A stretch of DNA of 64,000 nt. Origin: Cladophialophora immunda (taxonomy: Eukaryota; Ascomycota; Eurotiomycetes; Chaetothyriales; Herpotrichiellaceae). The stretch covers positions 3,410,001-3,474,000 of the forward strand of contig NW_015622541.1 of assembly GCF_000835495.1 (NCBI RefSeq), given 5' to 3'. The position numbers and the translations under genes are program-made. Below are positions 43,658-55,341 of the stretch, piece by piece; the stretch's first letter is position 1; each line of letters starts with the position of its first letter. The notes beneath the pieces are model-generated. The model worked only from the letters and a program-made list of their open reading frames with translations, ran no database searches and was not told where the DNA came from.

Positions 43658-45008
43658 ATGTCTTTTCCTGAATACGGTCAATTCCCAAACACCCCGCAGG
43701 AGGGCGCCCCGGGTCAAGTTCCTACTCCTCAGGATGGAGCTGCTCCGGGCCAGCCAACCGACCCTTCCGCTCAGCAACAGATGCCATTCCCGAACCCGGA
43801 GGTAAATGCCGCAGCACAGGCTGGTGCAGGCGCCGAGGGAAAGACCACCCTTTGGTGAGTTGAAAGACAAGTCTCATGCTATCTTGTGCCATGTCACTGA
43901 CCTCTTCGGTAGGATGGGAGAGTTGGAGCCATGGATTGACGAGAACTTTGTCCGTAACCTCTGGTTCCAAATGGGTGAGCAAGTCAGCGTCAAGATGATT
44001 CGTGACAAGTTTTCAGGGTGAGTTCCGGCAAAGCCATCCCCCTCCCTCGCACGTCTCTGAACTCATGGTAGCAGCAACGCTGGCTATTGCTTCGTCGACT
44101 TCTCGTCCCCTCAGGCTGCAGCCAAGGCTCTTCAGCTCAGTGGCCAACCCATGCCCAACTCCAGCCGCCCCTTCAAACTCAACTGGGCCTCTGGAGGTGG
44201 TCTCGCCGATCGACGCGACGACCGTGGACCCGAGTACTCGATCTTCGTCGGCGATCTCGGCCCCGAAGTCAACGAGTACGTCTTGGTCTCGCTCTTCCAG
44301 AGTCGTTTCCCATCCTGCAAGTCGGCCAAGATCATGACCGACCCTCTATCCGGCATGTCCCGCGGATACGGTTTCGTTCGCTTCTCGGATGAGGGCGACC
44401 AGCAGCGTGCTCTTAGTGAGATGCAAGGCGTCTACTGCGGCAACCGTCCCATGCGCATTTCTACAGCAACCCCCAAGAACAAAGGTGGACCGATGGGAGG
44501 AAACATGGGAATGGGTATGCCTGGTGGCGGCCCAATGGGCTACCCTCCTATGGGTCAGCAACCTATGCCGTTCTACGGCGGCGGCCAGCAACAGCCACAA
44601 CCCATGAACCAGTTCACCGATCCCAATAACACTACAGTGTTTGTTGGAGGTCTGTCTGGATACGTCACCGAGGACGAGTTGCGCTCTTTCTTCCAGGGAT
44701 TCGGGGAGATCACCTATGTCAAGATTCCACCAGGCAAGGGCTGCGGTTTTGTGCAATTCGTCCAACGCCATGCTGCTGAAATGGCCATCAACCAGATGCA
44801 AGGCTATCCCATTGGCAACTCGCGAGTCCGTCTGAGCTGGGGACGTAGCCAGAACAACTCTGGCCCCGCGGGCACGCCCTACCGCCCTGCGCCTCCGCCG
44901 CCGATCTACCCTTCGATGGGGATGCCTCCTGCTCACTCATATGGCAACTTCGCGCCTATGAAGGTTGGTCACAGTCCTGTGCCCACTCCACCCATGGGGC
45001 GATACTGA
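43658..45008 (+). CDS. csx1: Three-RRM mRNA-binding protein, Csx1/Nam8-like
   Basis: Three exons (43658-43854, 43913-44017, 44075-45008) give 411 residues. A Pro/Gln-rich N-terminus leads to RRM1 (LWMGELEPWIDENFVRNLWF with GYCFVDFSS), RRM2 (YSIFVGDLGPEVNEYVLVSLF with GYGFVRFSD) and RRM3 (TVFVGGLSGYVTEDELRSFF with GCGFVQFVQ). A Met/Gly/Gln-rich linker lies between RRM2 and RRM3. The Pro-rich tail ends PMGRY. This is the Csx1/Nam8/TIA1 arrangement: the fission yeast member Csx1 stabilises stress mRNAs, and Nam8 is a U1 snRNP protein. Both RNP1 and RNP2 motifs are intact in RRM2 and RRM3. RRM1 is split by both introns. The symbol follows the closest recognised family and is not certain. Confidence 0.93.
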
Positions 45009-46180
45009 CCTAGAGGCAGTGAAAACCTTTTGACAAACTCGGCGCTGCAGGCGTTTCGTCCATGGGCATGCTTTTTCCTGTTGGGGAGCGGAAAAAGCAA
45101 CGTTTTCATTTGTCAAGTCATTGAAAGCAGCGCGCAAAATCGAAATCTTAGCGTCATCATCGTTGGTATGGGAGGGTGTTTGTCCAAGAACGACAGAAAA
45201 GTTTCTTTTCATTTCACATTTGCGATGACCCCTGACCACCCGACTGTCTTCGACAACGGCAGCCGGCTGTGTACAACACGATCGAACAAACATGGCATTC
45301 GCTTTTTGGTTGAGAGTGACGATACGATACCAACGAAAACGAGACATTAGCATGTGCTTGGGAAGCACTCACGGCAAGGGAGCGGAAGCATGGACGGATC
45401 GTCGCAAAAACGGCACCCGGGGTGGTGATGACACTCAGTTGACAGAAATGGTTCTTTCTTTTTTCCCTCTCTCTTTCTTTCACTTCAGTCCCTCATATGG
45501 GCCAAGAGGTCCCCATGAACTCCCTCAGCTCACATGGCAAAAGAATGGGGACATACTAAGCAACGATGGGTATTGGATGGCTTGAGCTGCTACGAGGGAG
45601 AGATGTGTTGGTTCACAGTGAGCGGACCAACACTAGACGATCCTTGACACTGAATTCTTCTGCAAGATCTTGTTTGTCCGCTGCCCTTCTTTCCTTACTG
45701 TTTCATTCTGCGTTTGGCTGGCCTCCCTTCCGTGAAAGGCTGGATTCCGCCTCTGGCCTTGTATGTGACTATCTTGCCTCTCCTTGTAAACCGGCCTGGA
45801 GACACCGGATTGGTTCTCCGCAGCCTAGTGAGCCTCGGCGCCAAGCATCCGAGACCTCGGGATTTCGGCGGCTTCTCCAACTCGACGTCGGTCCATCGTC
45901 GAGCAGAGCAGCACGTATAATTCCACCAGAGCGGGATGTGACTGCTGTGCTGTCGAAGCTGAATGGGCTTCAGTAAGCAGGCTATACTGTTCGTTTCTCT
46001 CATCAGCTATCTGGCTACGGTTTTGAAAGGGGCAAATCTCGCCTTGACCAAGGTACTCAGTCTTTCTTCCCCGCACCGCGAGGGCCATACATAGTGAAAG
46101 CCTCCTGCTCTGCCGAAACATCCAAGCTGGACGTCTGATAAATTTCGAGCCAAGGGCCAAACGCTATAGAGCAATCCAAC
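45009..46180. other. Intergenic
   Basis: A 1.17-kb region between two plus-strand genes. The left part should be the 3' UTR of the RNA-binding gene. A T/C tract at about 45454-45485 (TTCTTTCTTTTTTCCCTCTCTC) is the only conspicuous element. No gene was seen. Confidence 0.5.
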
Positions 46181-48142
46181 ATGGCCTCCAGACCAATCCG
46201 TATAGCAGGCAAGCCAATCCCTCTCCGCCTCTCCCCGGCCATGTGCTACCCTTCACGGTTGACCCTCTAACATTCTCTACCCCATGAAGGCGCGTCCGGC
46301 TCCGCCTCCGACCGCCGCCATGCCATGGCTGCTTTTGCGAAGGCTCACGCCTCCGATCCCGTGGACGTCATCATATCAGACTACATGTCCGAGGTGAACA
46401 TGACGATCGGGGCCGCCAGGAAGGTCGACTCGGCGCAATTGACCGAGAACATGGGCAACGCCTTCGTCGGCGCGGGCCCTGCTTTTGAAGCTTCGTTCCT
46501 CGAGGCCCTGGAACCCGCGTTGGAAGATCTGGGCAAACACGGGATCAAGGTGGCCGCCAACGCGGGAAACGCGGACGTGCAAGGCCTCTATAAAATCGTG
46601 GTCGAGATGGTCCGGAAGAAAGGGCTGGAAGGCAAGATCAAGGTGGCGTGGATCTCGGGCGACGAGGTCTTGCCCGCCATCAACGAAGGGTTGAAGACGG
46701 GGACGTCCAAGTTCAAGAACATCTACACGGGCCAGGTCCTGGAGAGCTGGGAGTTCGACCCCATCTATGCGCACGCCTATCTCGGCGGCATGGGCATCGC
46801 CGAGGCCTTTCGCCAGGGTGCGCAGATTGTCATCTGTGGCCGAGTCGCTGATGCGTCGCCGGTCATCGGCGCGGCGGCGTGGTTTCACCAGTGGACGAGG
46901 GAGAACCTGGACCAGTTGGCCAACGCCTTTGTCGCGGGCCATCTGATCGAGTGCTCGACCTATGTCACGGGCGGCAATTTCACAGGGTTCAAGAGCCTGG
47001 AGGCTGGGGATCGATGGATCGACATTGGATACCCAATTGCTGAAATCTCCGCAAACGGGCAAGTGGTCATCACGAAACAGAAGAACTCAGGCGGAACGGT
47101 GACGGTCCACACATGCTCGTCGCAGTTGCTGTACGAAATCCAAGGACCCTGGTACTTCAACAGCGACGTCACCGCCGTCCTGGACCAACTCTGGTTCGAA
47201 CAGCTTGGCCCCGACCGTGTCGCACTGCACGGCGTCAAAGCGCTCCCGCCACCTCCGACCACGAAAGTCGGCATTACCGCTCGCGGCGGGTTCCAGGCTG
47301 AGGCATGGTACTTCATGACGGGGTTGAACGCGGCCGAAAAGGCCCGCATGACTGAAGCACAATTGCGCAAGAGTCTCAAGAAGTACTCGGACAAATTCAC
47401 GACGTTGTCATTTGGTGTCCTGGGGACCCCAGGCGTGGATGCGGACAACCAAAATGCCGCAACCTGCATATTTCGGATATTCGTGCAGGGGAAGGAAGCC
47501 AGCGACATCTCCACCACAAAGTTCCTCAGACCGGTCATCGACAACATCATGCAGGCGTACCCCGGCGGAACATTCCACCTGGACTTCCGTCAAGGCATTC
47601 CGAAACCATACTTTGAATATTATGTTACCTTGTTGGATCAGTCAAAGGTGTCGCATGTGGTTCATTTCAACGGCCGCGAAACACTTGTCCCGCCACCTAC
47701 CGTGACCCAAGTCTTCGCGGAGAGGCAGCCCAGCCAGCCAGAGACGCAACTGCAGGTCGACCTCTCCAAATTCGGCCCGACTGAACGGGCTCCTATAGGA
47801 TCCATTGTGAACGCCCGCTCTGGCGATAAGGGGTCGGACTGCAACTGCGGCTTCTGGGTCGCGCGGGAGGACGAATACGTGTGGTTGAAGAACCTACTCT
47901 CCGTCTCGACCATCAAACAGCTCTTGGGCAAAGAGTACGACGAGACGAGAGTGCCCAAACTCGAGATCGAGAGGTTCGAGTTGCCGAATCTGAGAGGCGT
48001 GCATTTCTTGTTCCGCAACCTCCTGGATCGAGGCGCCACCAGTACGAGCACCGTGGACTTCCTGGGCAAGAACTGCGCCGAGTTCTTGAGAGCACGGTAC
48101 GTGGACGTGCCGGTGAAGTTTTTGGCCAGAGGAAGGTTGTGA
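46181..48142 (+). CDS. AtuA-like (DUF1446) protein with GC-AG intron
   Basis: Exon 1 is 28 bases (46181-46208) and exon 2 spans 46290-48142, for 626 residues. The N-terminus MASRPIRIAGASGSASDRRHA is diagnostic for the family only when the intron uses a GC donor (AGCAG|GCAAGC) with a normal CTAAC branch and AAG acceptor. Other marks are DVIISDYMSEVNM, AANAGNADVQGLYKIV, QIVICGRVADASPVIGAAAW, ECSTYVTGGNFTGF and, in the separate C-terminal domain, NARSGDKGSDCNCGFWVA. The bacterial AtuA takes part in acyclic terpene (citronellol) use; the fungal role is unknown. Starting at 46325 would lose the conserved N-terminus. Confidence 0.92.
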
Positions 48143-48725
48143 TTTCTGCGGCAGGGTCTTGCAAGAAATCGGGCCGGGTCAGCATTGGGCTGGTGGGATA
48201 TGGGAAGGCCGTTCTCAAATGGGCTCAAAAAGATAGACTCGATGCTTGAAGATTTGCGTTCCATTTGTTCTTGTCGATGCGGGATTCTGTTCTGACAGCC
48301 GTCCGTGCCTATCGTGCCCTTCCCAATACTAGACATTTCCTTTGCCGTCATAGCATTCGGTGCTCTGGTATAAAGCGAGACGGACCAACTTCTCCAACCA
48401 ACCCAGTACGTCGTGCTGTCGATGTACCAGCGCTCAAGGCTTGAAAAGTCCGTGTTCTGAGGCAGTCGGTTCTTCCTTTGCCGAGCGTTCTCAAAGCGAA
48501 CAATCCCAATGGTGAGCCCACACATGTTGAGCTATTGAAAGGTACATCATGCGATTCTGATCTTGCTGGCCGCAGGAGACAAGCATCGTCGATTCCACCT
48601 CTGATTCCAGGACTTGTCAGCAGCAAAACGTACGCATCCTCAGGCTCCCGTGCGCGAGCTCTCCCACCAGTACAATTCCTCCCTTATCGTCGAGCCCACG
48701 CCCGGTGCAGCGCACGGGAAGCCTC
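48143..48725. other. Convergent intergenic spacer
   Basis: A 583-base gap between the convergent AtuA-like and pga2 genes. No gene was seen; both 3' ends must lie here. Confidence 0.55.
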
Positions 48726-49139
48726 TCACGCCTTCCTCCTCCCATCCTTCTTCTTACCGCCTTTCGCGTTCTTCCCTCCAGCTCCCTGCGGCTGCCGCGG
48801 CGGCGGCACGACCTGATATACCCTCCCATCCTCCCCGACGATACCCACGCTCTTGCCCTGCCCGCCACTGCCGACTGCGGCGCCGCCTGCTCCCTGCTGC
48901 TGCTGCTGCTGCCGGAGAAACTCCAGTCTCGCCCGCGCCTCCTCCTCCCTCCGATCCGGCGTCCCCGTGATCTTGCGAAACAGGCCCTCCAGGTGCGGCC
49001 GGAAGAGGACGTACGTCGAGATCGCGACGACGACGCGTAGGAGTGCTTGCAGGTTCTGCCGGGTGAAGTACGCCTGTAGCGCCGGGGGAAGGTACGGTTC
49101 GAGCAGGCCCGGGATGTCGGGGAAGGAGAAGTTGGACAT
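48726..49139 (-). CDS. pga2: Pga2, Gas1/ALP trafficking protein
   Basis: A single-exon protein of 137 residues. An N-terminal PDIPGLLEPYLPPALQAYF segment precedes a membrane helix (LLRVVVAISTYVLFRP), and a RREEEARARLEFLRQ coil follows. A Gln run of six, encoded by a CAG/CTG repeat, leads to an EDGRVYQVVPPP strand and a Gly/Lys-rich tail. This matches Pga2 (PF07543), an ER membrane protein needed for processing and export of Gas1 and alkaline phosphatase in yeast. Length and layout fit filamentous homologues. The polyGln tract probably varies between strains. Confidence 0.9.
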   Translation of the reverse strand: MSNFSFPDIPGLLEPYLPPALQAYFTRQNLQALLRVVVAISTYVLFRPHLEGLFRKITGTPDRREEEARARLEFLRQQQQQQGAGGAAVGSGGQGKSVGIVGEDGRVYQVVPPPRQPQGAGGKNAKGGKKKDGRRKA

Positions 49140-49837
49140 TATGATTATATTTCCCCCCTCGTTTTTTGACGATTGCCGGTTTTGGCGTCTCGGGGGTCCT
49201 CGCGGGTTTGGCTTGTGTAGTCTTGAGGTCTCTGAGGATGTGAGAAGTATCCGGGGTCACGCTTCAGACCTTGTGGTTTCTGATAGAGAGTGATTTGGAG
49301 TGGAGGCAGGAAAATTCGAGCAGTGGGAATAGTGATAGCAGAATACCTCCTGCCAACCACTCCCGGCTCGCCGGGTACCTACGGGTAAACACTTCGCCGT
49401 ACCGGAATAGACGAATGTACGTCGAATCATTCGCTCATCTCCAATTCCCTTGCAGCCTGCACATGAATCTGTCGATGCAAAGGATTCTGAGAGCAAAATG
49501 CCTCTGCCCTGCATCTGTGGACTTTCCCGTTCAATTTTGGCTGCAATGACATGATCTCTACACTTCCCATCTTACACCTCTGCGCCAGGCTGCTGGTCAC
49601 TTCGGTCTTCACAACAGTGTCGGCTTCCTAATGATCAGGAACCCGTAGAAAAGTTCCCAGACAATTAGGCAGAAAGCTTTAATTAGGTGTCAGCGAGCTG
49701 TTGGCGATGCAAGCGGGAGTATAAACGCAATCGCCAACGAGCTTCGGGGTGCAAAAAGACGAAGATCTGACCGAGCTATCGAAAAAAGGCATAAAAGACC
49801 AATCGAAAGCATAACAACTGACCAAGACGTGGGGAGG
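49140..49837. other. Divergent promoter region
   Basis: A 698-base gap between the divergently transcribed pga2 and sulfotransferase-like genes. No gene was seen. The base composition is unremarkable. Confidence 0.5.
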
Positions 49838-50902
49838 ATGGATGTGACCCCGACGAGGGTATTCCTCCTAACGCACCCTCGAACCGCCTCAAATCTAGTC
49901 ACCCGGATCCTAAACTTAGACAACCAACCAGCCCTTTGTGGTCCAGGTACCGACGCTCAAAAGTCCAACAACAATGGGTACTTTTTCCTGCCGACCGTGT
50001 CACGCCGGCTCGAGCTGGCTGATCGGCGGTCCGAGGATTGGGCTGAGGAAGAACGAGCAGACATAAGCCGTTGTCTTGAAGCTTGTACCGCCCGACTCGT
50101 CCAGCACGCGGAGTCGGCAGAAGCTGAAGGGAAGGGTGTCTATGTGAAAGAACACCTCATCTGGATGCTCTCACCAGCAGCAGAGGACCTGGCCAAAGGG
50201 ACAGACCTGACGAGGGACCGCGATTGCAACATTGTACAGCGGAAAGCCGCGAGAGAGGAGGGGGAGGGAGACACGGAAGAGCGGGAGGCACAAAACCAGA
50301 CCGTCCTACCTGATGCATTCCTGCGGACGTGGACACCCACATTCTTGATTCGACACCCTGCGTTAGTATTCCCGTCCCTTTATCGAACCTGTGTAGACCT
50401 GGAAGGGCCAGAACAAGCCAGAAAGAACGCTGATGGGAGCTTTCGAATCGAGATGACCTGGAGATGGAGCCGAAATTTGTGGGAGTGGTTCAGGAGGCAA
50501 GGTAATGATGAATCAACGTCTCAGTGGGTCTTTGGGGATGACAAGCTATCTGGCTCGTCATGGCCGATCATCCTAGATGCGGACGATGTTATTCTTCAAC
50601 CAGATGTCATCAAAAGATACTGTCAGATTGTAAGGTTGGATCCAGACAGATGCCAGTTCGAATGGGAGTCAGCCACCGCCGAAGAGCAGCAAAGCTTGCA
50701 TGCCGTGGAGAGAAGGATGAAATCCAGCCTGTTGTCGTCGACTGGTTTGATCAAAGGCAAGACCGCGGTGGGATTAGATCTCGAGCGTGAAGCACAGGAA
50801 TGGAAGGACGAATTTGGGGAAGAGGAAGCCAGAAAGCTTCTGTCGTGGGTCAAGGATGCAATGCCAGATTATGAGTTCTTGAGAGAGAGGCGACTGAGAT
50901 AG
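49838..50902 (+). CDS. Sulfotransferase-like P-loop protein
   Basis: The open frame extends to a GTG at 49829, but the first ATG is 49838, giving 354 residues. The N-terminal VFLLTHPRTASNLVTRIL is a sulfotransferase-type PAPS 5'-phosphosulfate loop. The TFLIRHPALVFPSLYR segment (about 170-185) corresponds to the 3'-phosphate motif with its conserved Arg and a following Ser. The remainder is charged and helical. It is intron-less and cytosolic by prediction. Many ascomycetes have several copies, mostly of unknown substrate; some sit in secondary-metabolite clusters, but no backbone synthase is seen here. Confidence 0.8.
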   Translation: MDVTPTRVFLLTHPRTASNLVTRILNLDNQPALCGPGTDAQKSNNNGYFFLPTVSRRLELADRRSEDWAEEERADISRCLEACTARLVQHAESAEAEGKGVYVKEHLIWMLSPAAEDLAKGTDLTRDRDCNIVQRKAAREEGEGDTEEREAQNQTVLPDAFLRTWTPTFLIRHPALVFPSLYRTCVDLEGPEQARKNADGSFRIEMTWRWSRNLWEWFRRQGNDESTSQWVFGDDKLSGSSWPIILDADDVILQPDVIKRYCQIVRLDPDRCQFEWESATAEEQQSLHAVERRMKSSLLSSTGLIKGKTAVGLDLEREAQEWKDEFGEEEARKLLSWVKDAMPDYEFLRERRLR

Positions 50903-51169
50903 GGAGTAGTAGATAGGCTCCTCCGTGATGTCCATGTCAGACGTGAAGTATCCTGTCACTGCTGTTGTTCTGCTCTGCCGTTGTGCATTTTCTAGGCAAA
51001 TGGTCGAACGTAATATCTCGCTGACGCGTCACGCGTCGCGTCCACTCCTAAACGACGCCTTTCCATCACGCAAAGTAGTCCTGGCACCGAGCATGCTCGA
51101 AGGGTGGACTTGCTCAAACAACTTTGAAGAACACGCCTGCACCTGATTCTTTGTCGTCCGTCCGCTCTT

Positions 51170-51669
51170 ATGGCTTCATCGACCGATGCGGAGGCGGAGT
51201 CCCTGCAGAAGGTGAATTGCTCAAGTCTCTTTATCACATCGAGAGCCAGAGAGGATTCGATGGCTAGCTGTGCCAGAGTGCTAATACTGCATAATCCCGT
51301 TAGAAACTCCGCTCTGCGCTATGGTTCCAGATCGGAAAGATGGTCGACGAAGAAAGTATCAACCTGGGAGTCAACGCAACGCCGCAGTTCATCGGCAGTC
51401 TGATGGAGCTGGTGTGGGCACAGATTGGTACGATAAGATTCACCCATCCGGCTGCCTGATGGAGATGAGGTTGTCCAACTAACAGCAATCCTCTTTCAGG
51501 GAATGCCGCCATCGACCTCGAAGCATTCGCCAAACATGCTGGGAGGTCCACGATTAAAACGGACGATGTCATGCTGCTTGCTCGGCGAAATGAAGGGCTA
51601 GAGCAGATTCTCCGCGACGAATTGAAGCGTCTCGAGCAGGCAAAGTCCAAGCACGATAAGTCTGGGTGA
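51170..51669 (+). CDS. mhf1: CENP-S / MHF1 histone-fold protein
   Basis: Three short exons (51170-51211, about 51301-51427, about 51500-51669) give 111 residues. The histone fold is complete: LQKKLRSALWFQIGKMVDEE (helix 1), PQFIGSLMELVWAQI (helix 2), the NAAIDLEAFAKHAGRSTIKTDDV core and VMLLARRNEGLEQIL (helix 3), then a coil tail. CENP-S (MHF1) pairs with CENP-X (MHF2), binds DNA at kinetochores and activates the FANCM-type helicase. The size and motifs are typical of fungi. It lies 266 bases after the sulfotransferase-like gene on the same strand. No FANCM partner is in view. Confidence 0.93.
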
Positions 51670-54600
51670 ACGAATCCAGTTTGGACTGTCCAGAAGAACG
51701 GAAGATACTGGCACCGGTGAGAGAGCAGCGATTGGTGCCAGCAAACATTGCCCACAGGAGAACGCCGTGCTATCGATCTACTCGAGCTTTGATCAAAATG
51801 TCAGACGAGAGTGGCCATCCCCGGTGCCCAACTCAGGTCAACAAAGCCTTCGAACGAGTCACTTGCCCAACAGGAGGTACCCTGGCTAACTACCAGCTTC
51901 GGAAGTACTAAAACTGCTTTCCTACGCCCACGGAAGAGCCTCGGGCTAGACAACAAACCTATTCACGTCAGATTCGACCTCCCTGAATAAGCTTAGAGCG
52001 ACAGAGTTGACTAGAGTTCTTTCGAATGCGACACCAGCCCGCAGCGCCGACGAGTGTCTCGGGGGCTCAAAAGCCAGATGGTCACGGAGGGGCCACCAGA
52101 ACGAGATATATTGGGAGAGATAGGAGCCTCACGGCAGTAGAGGAGCGGCAAGTGGCACGATTCACGCCGATAAGGATTGCGGGATGGTTCACTGCCCACC
52201 AGCATAGACAGCGATTCACATCGTGGCTACTTCGTCAACCATTGGATCAACGGAGCATTTCCAAACCCTGGTCTTTCACCAGACCAGACAGCACTTCAGG
52301 GTTCCCTCTCATGCGCCAGCTGATTGCTTCCATGACGCCTCGCCCTCACGGAAGCATGGAAAGATAAGGCTTGCGGGTGTTTTGTGACGTGTTCGTGTCA
52401 GCCAGGCTGCGAGATGAAACGTCGAGAAGTCAGATGCAACAAATGTCAGCGAGCACAATGAAACAGCGCCCTTCCACCATGATTTTCGGTGCAGCCACAA
52501 CCGAGCAAGTCTTGTTTTCTCACGCCTCGCTTGGAAGAAATGGCACAGTCTGACACAGAACAGACGCTTTCCTGAAGAGCAATGTCGTGTGGGCTACCCG
52601 ATCCAACATACCCTGCTTATCTCGCTCGGCTACGGCTCCACTGCCGCCGGCCCGAAAATGACGCCACGAAGACCATATGGTTGGCCTTAACCAAATCCCG
52701 CGAACTCTGAGGCTCAGCCTGCGCAATTTAACCCTATTTTAGAATCCCAATGTTCTCGGACACCGTTTTTGTGTTTGAAATGCCTCAATGCACATGGGGA
52801 AAAGTCTATTCTTCCTTATCGACAAGGACGCTCAATGCACCACTGCAAGTAACAGTAACTACGAGGAAACCGACAACACACTCGGATAACGACCCCCATT
52901 CCAGAATGGTGCCAATCCTACGCGGCTCGTCTGACGTGACCTTGCGCCACTCTCGAGTGATTTCCCTCGAGATTGGATCTGACTTGTCTTGTTGCTCTCC
53001 CTGCGAGATCTTGTTCGACCGCGCACACGACCTGCTGCTAGGGTGCTCCACGATCCCTTCTTCCCAGTCCTACGGCGCCCCACCACGAAGCGGTTCAATG
53101 AGCACAGGCTGATGTTCTCTGAGATCTGCAGATCTTGAGATGCTTTCGTCTTCAAGGATGCTACTGATTTAGGCATTCGAGAGATGTCGTATGGCTGTCC
53201 ATATCTGTTGTTACCGCGGTATTCACCATTGTGTATCAGACACGAGCGCATTCTTCCTTGGCCCTTCGACACGAGGACGAACAGTCAAGACTACCAGGTC
53301 AAGTGGTCCACGATCAGACCACAGGGGTGCCAGCTCGGAAAGCCTTGATGCAGCAACCCTGAAGGACCATCTAGATGACCACAAATGCGTAATACATTCA
53401 AGACCGTGGTGGATTCAACAATCTATGGTCAATGATGACACGATGGTCACCTGGTTATTGCCTGAAGTCGCCATCCGTCCTTTCTGGCGGATGACCTGAT
53501 CAAAGCATACCAAGCTACAACATACTCTCCCGATCCCGTGAATCAAAACGGCGGTAACAAGCTGTACACACTCGAATTACCACTCTGACTCTGCCATCTT
53601 AGGTCTAGCTGTGGTTGTCGTTGCTGTACCTGGCCATAGGTTCGTGTCCTCCAACCTTCGTTGCAGCCTCTGCAATGCTGCCGTGTTGCAACATGAGACT
53701 CCCCGGTGGAACAGAAGAGAATTGAATTTGTGACTCTCTGCCAAGTCCCACAATGCTCACTTCGCCCCAGGCTCGACCTTGATCCAGGTGAGCTTCTGTT
53801 TCTCTTTCTGCTGGGACGTCAAGTTGCTTGAGGCATCGACCAGCCCGCCGAACATGCACAAAGGGAGCACATCAGCCCTTTCTGCAAGTACTTTTGCGAG
53901 TGACGCGGTGGAGTGCTCGGTGGTCCTCTGATTGCCGGGGGATGGCAGTTGAGGATCATTCTGAGGTGAGAAGGAGTCACTTGAAGGCGATGCTGAGTCG
54001 CATGGTGAACTGGAATGCGACGACGATCTGTTGGGAGAATTCATTTGGGTCCGTGGGGTGGGATTCGTCTGCGACACGGATTGGGGCCAGAGCGGCTTGT
54101 GGTCCGGCTCGGAGCAATCAGTATTCCACAAGCGAATCGGGCTTATTCGACCAAGGCTTGGGTCAGGGTCAGCGGCGAGGCTGAGGGGGCTCCTTGTGGG
54201 GATGACTTGGACAGTGATTTGGAAACACGTCTATGTGTCGATCACGAATTGCTGGGTCCAAAATCCAGTGAACAATACATCAAGAAGGAGGAGGAAGGAT
54301 ATTCCCCATCTTTGGAAATGAGGGCCGGGAACATGGGAGATATACAACAGAAAATTACCACGAATACAGGCGAACGATTAGAGCGTGTATTGAAGAGCAA
54401 TGCCTAACAAGCGAGCAGCCGTACCACCATTGGGAGGTCGACTGCGTGTAGTCAGGAAGGCTACGGGAGTCTACGATAATCGAGACCATATACAACACCC
54501 TAGGAGACGTCTGGGCATTCGGATCACTGTGACGCCTGGTAATCTCGTTTCATGATGAGCATAAGTCAGCTGTCCCAGTATGTGAGAGGGAAACAGGACG

Positions 54601-55341
54601 TGCAAGTGGAAGAGGGAGGGACGAGGCTGGATATAGAATGATTACACGGCTTCTGTCAAGCCCGAAGTTGCCCGGCGGCGGCGGGTGCTCGATGCTCTGT
54701 CATCCTCTCATCTTCCTCTCATCGTCCCCTCTTCCCTCGTCCCTCCCAATTCTCTGGCTGCGGCTGAGTCTCGTTGGCTCACGATCGCTGCGCCATCTAA
54801 CCTTGCCAGCTCTAGCCGCAGCCCTACGGCTTAGAGGCTTATTGGAGTCCGGTGGTAGGCGTGTCAGCTCGCGTAATGCCTCCAGATGAGGAACAGCGCA
54901 GCCATGGCACCGACGGTGGCTCCGGCGATCATGCTCGTCTCAACCCAAACACCCCGATTCAAACACATTCCGGACTGGGAAGTGGGCAGGTCCGCTTTGA
55001 GGCGTCTGGTGGTGAATGAGGCAGACGGGGAGACGAGCAGATGAGGCCGGCGATGTCTTGGGCCTCCCTCGTGCCGTGCGCGCGACGGTACGACAATGAC
55101 AATCCGTGAATATCACTCTCACCCCGATGTCATATGTCATTGCCAATTCACTGATCCTGTGCAGAATCCCCGGGATGCTACCTTTGTCTATAAACACACT
55201 CGCCGGCAGTGCAGGTACCTCCACCATGACTTCTTGGTGCTTATGCTGCAGCGACAATTATGGTTTGCTGCCATTATCACCGCGGAGGATCAAAGACCAC
55301 AACGACACAAACATCTTATATGCCAGGCAGACTCGTGCACC
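51670..55341. other. Gene-poor region, 3.7 kb
   Basis: No well-supported gene. Frames of 60-140 codons exist, such as a Ser/Pro-rich 124-codon frame on the minus strand (53757-54131) and another at 52859-53272, but none shows a family match or clean splice sites. A 34-codon minus-strand frame at 54864-54968 encodes a possible single membrane helix. The last few hundred bases hold the exporter promoter. Confidence 0.5.

Noticed and set aside
52859..53272. 137-codon minus-strand frame
   Set aside because: No domain, no splice context, and a composition like that of antisense noise.
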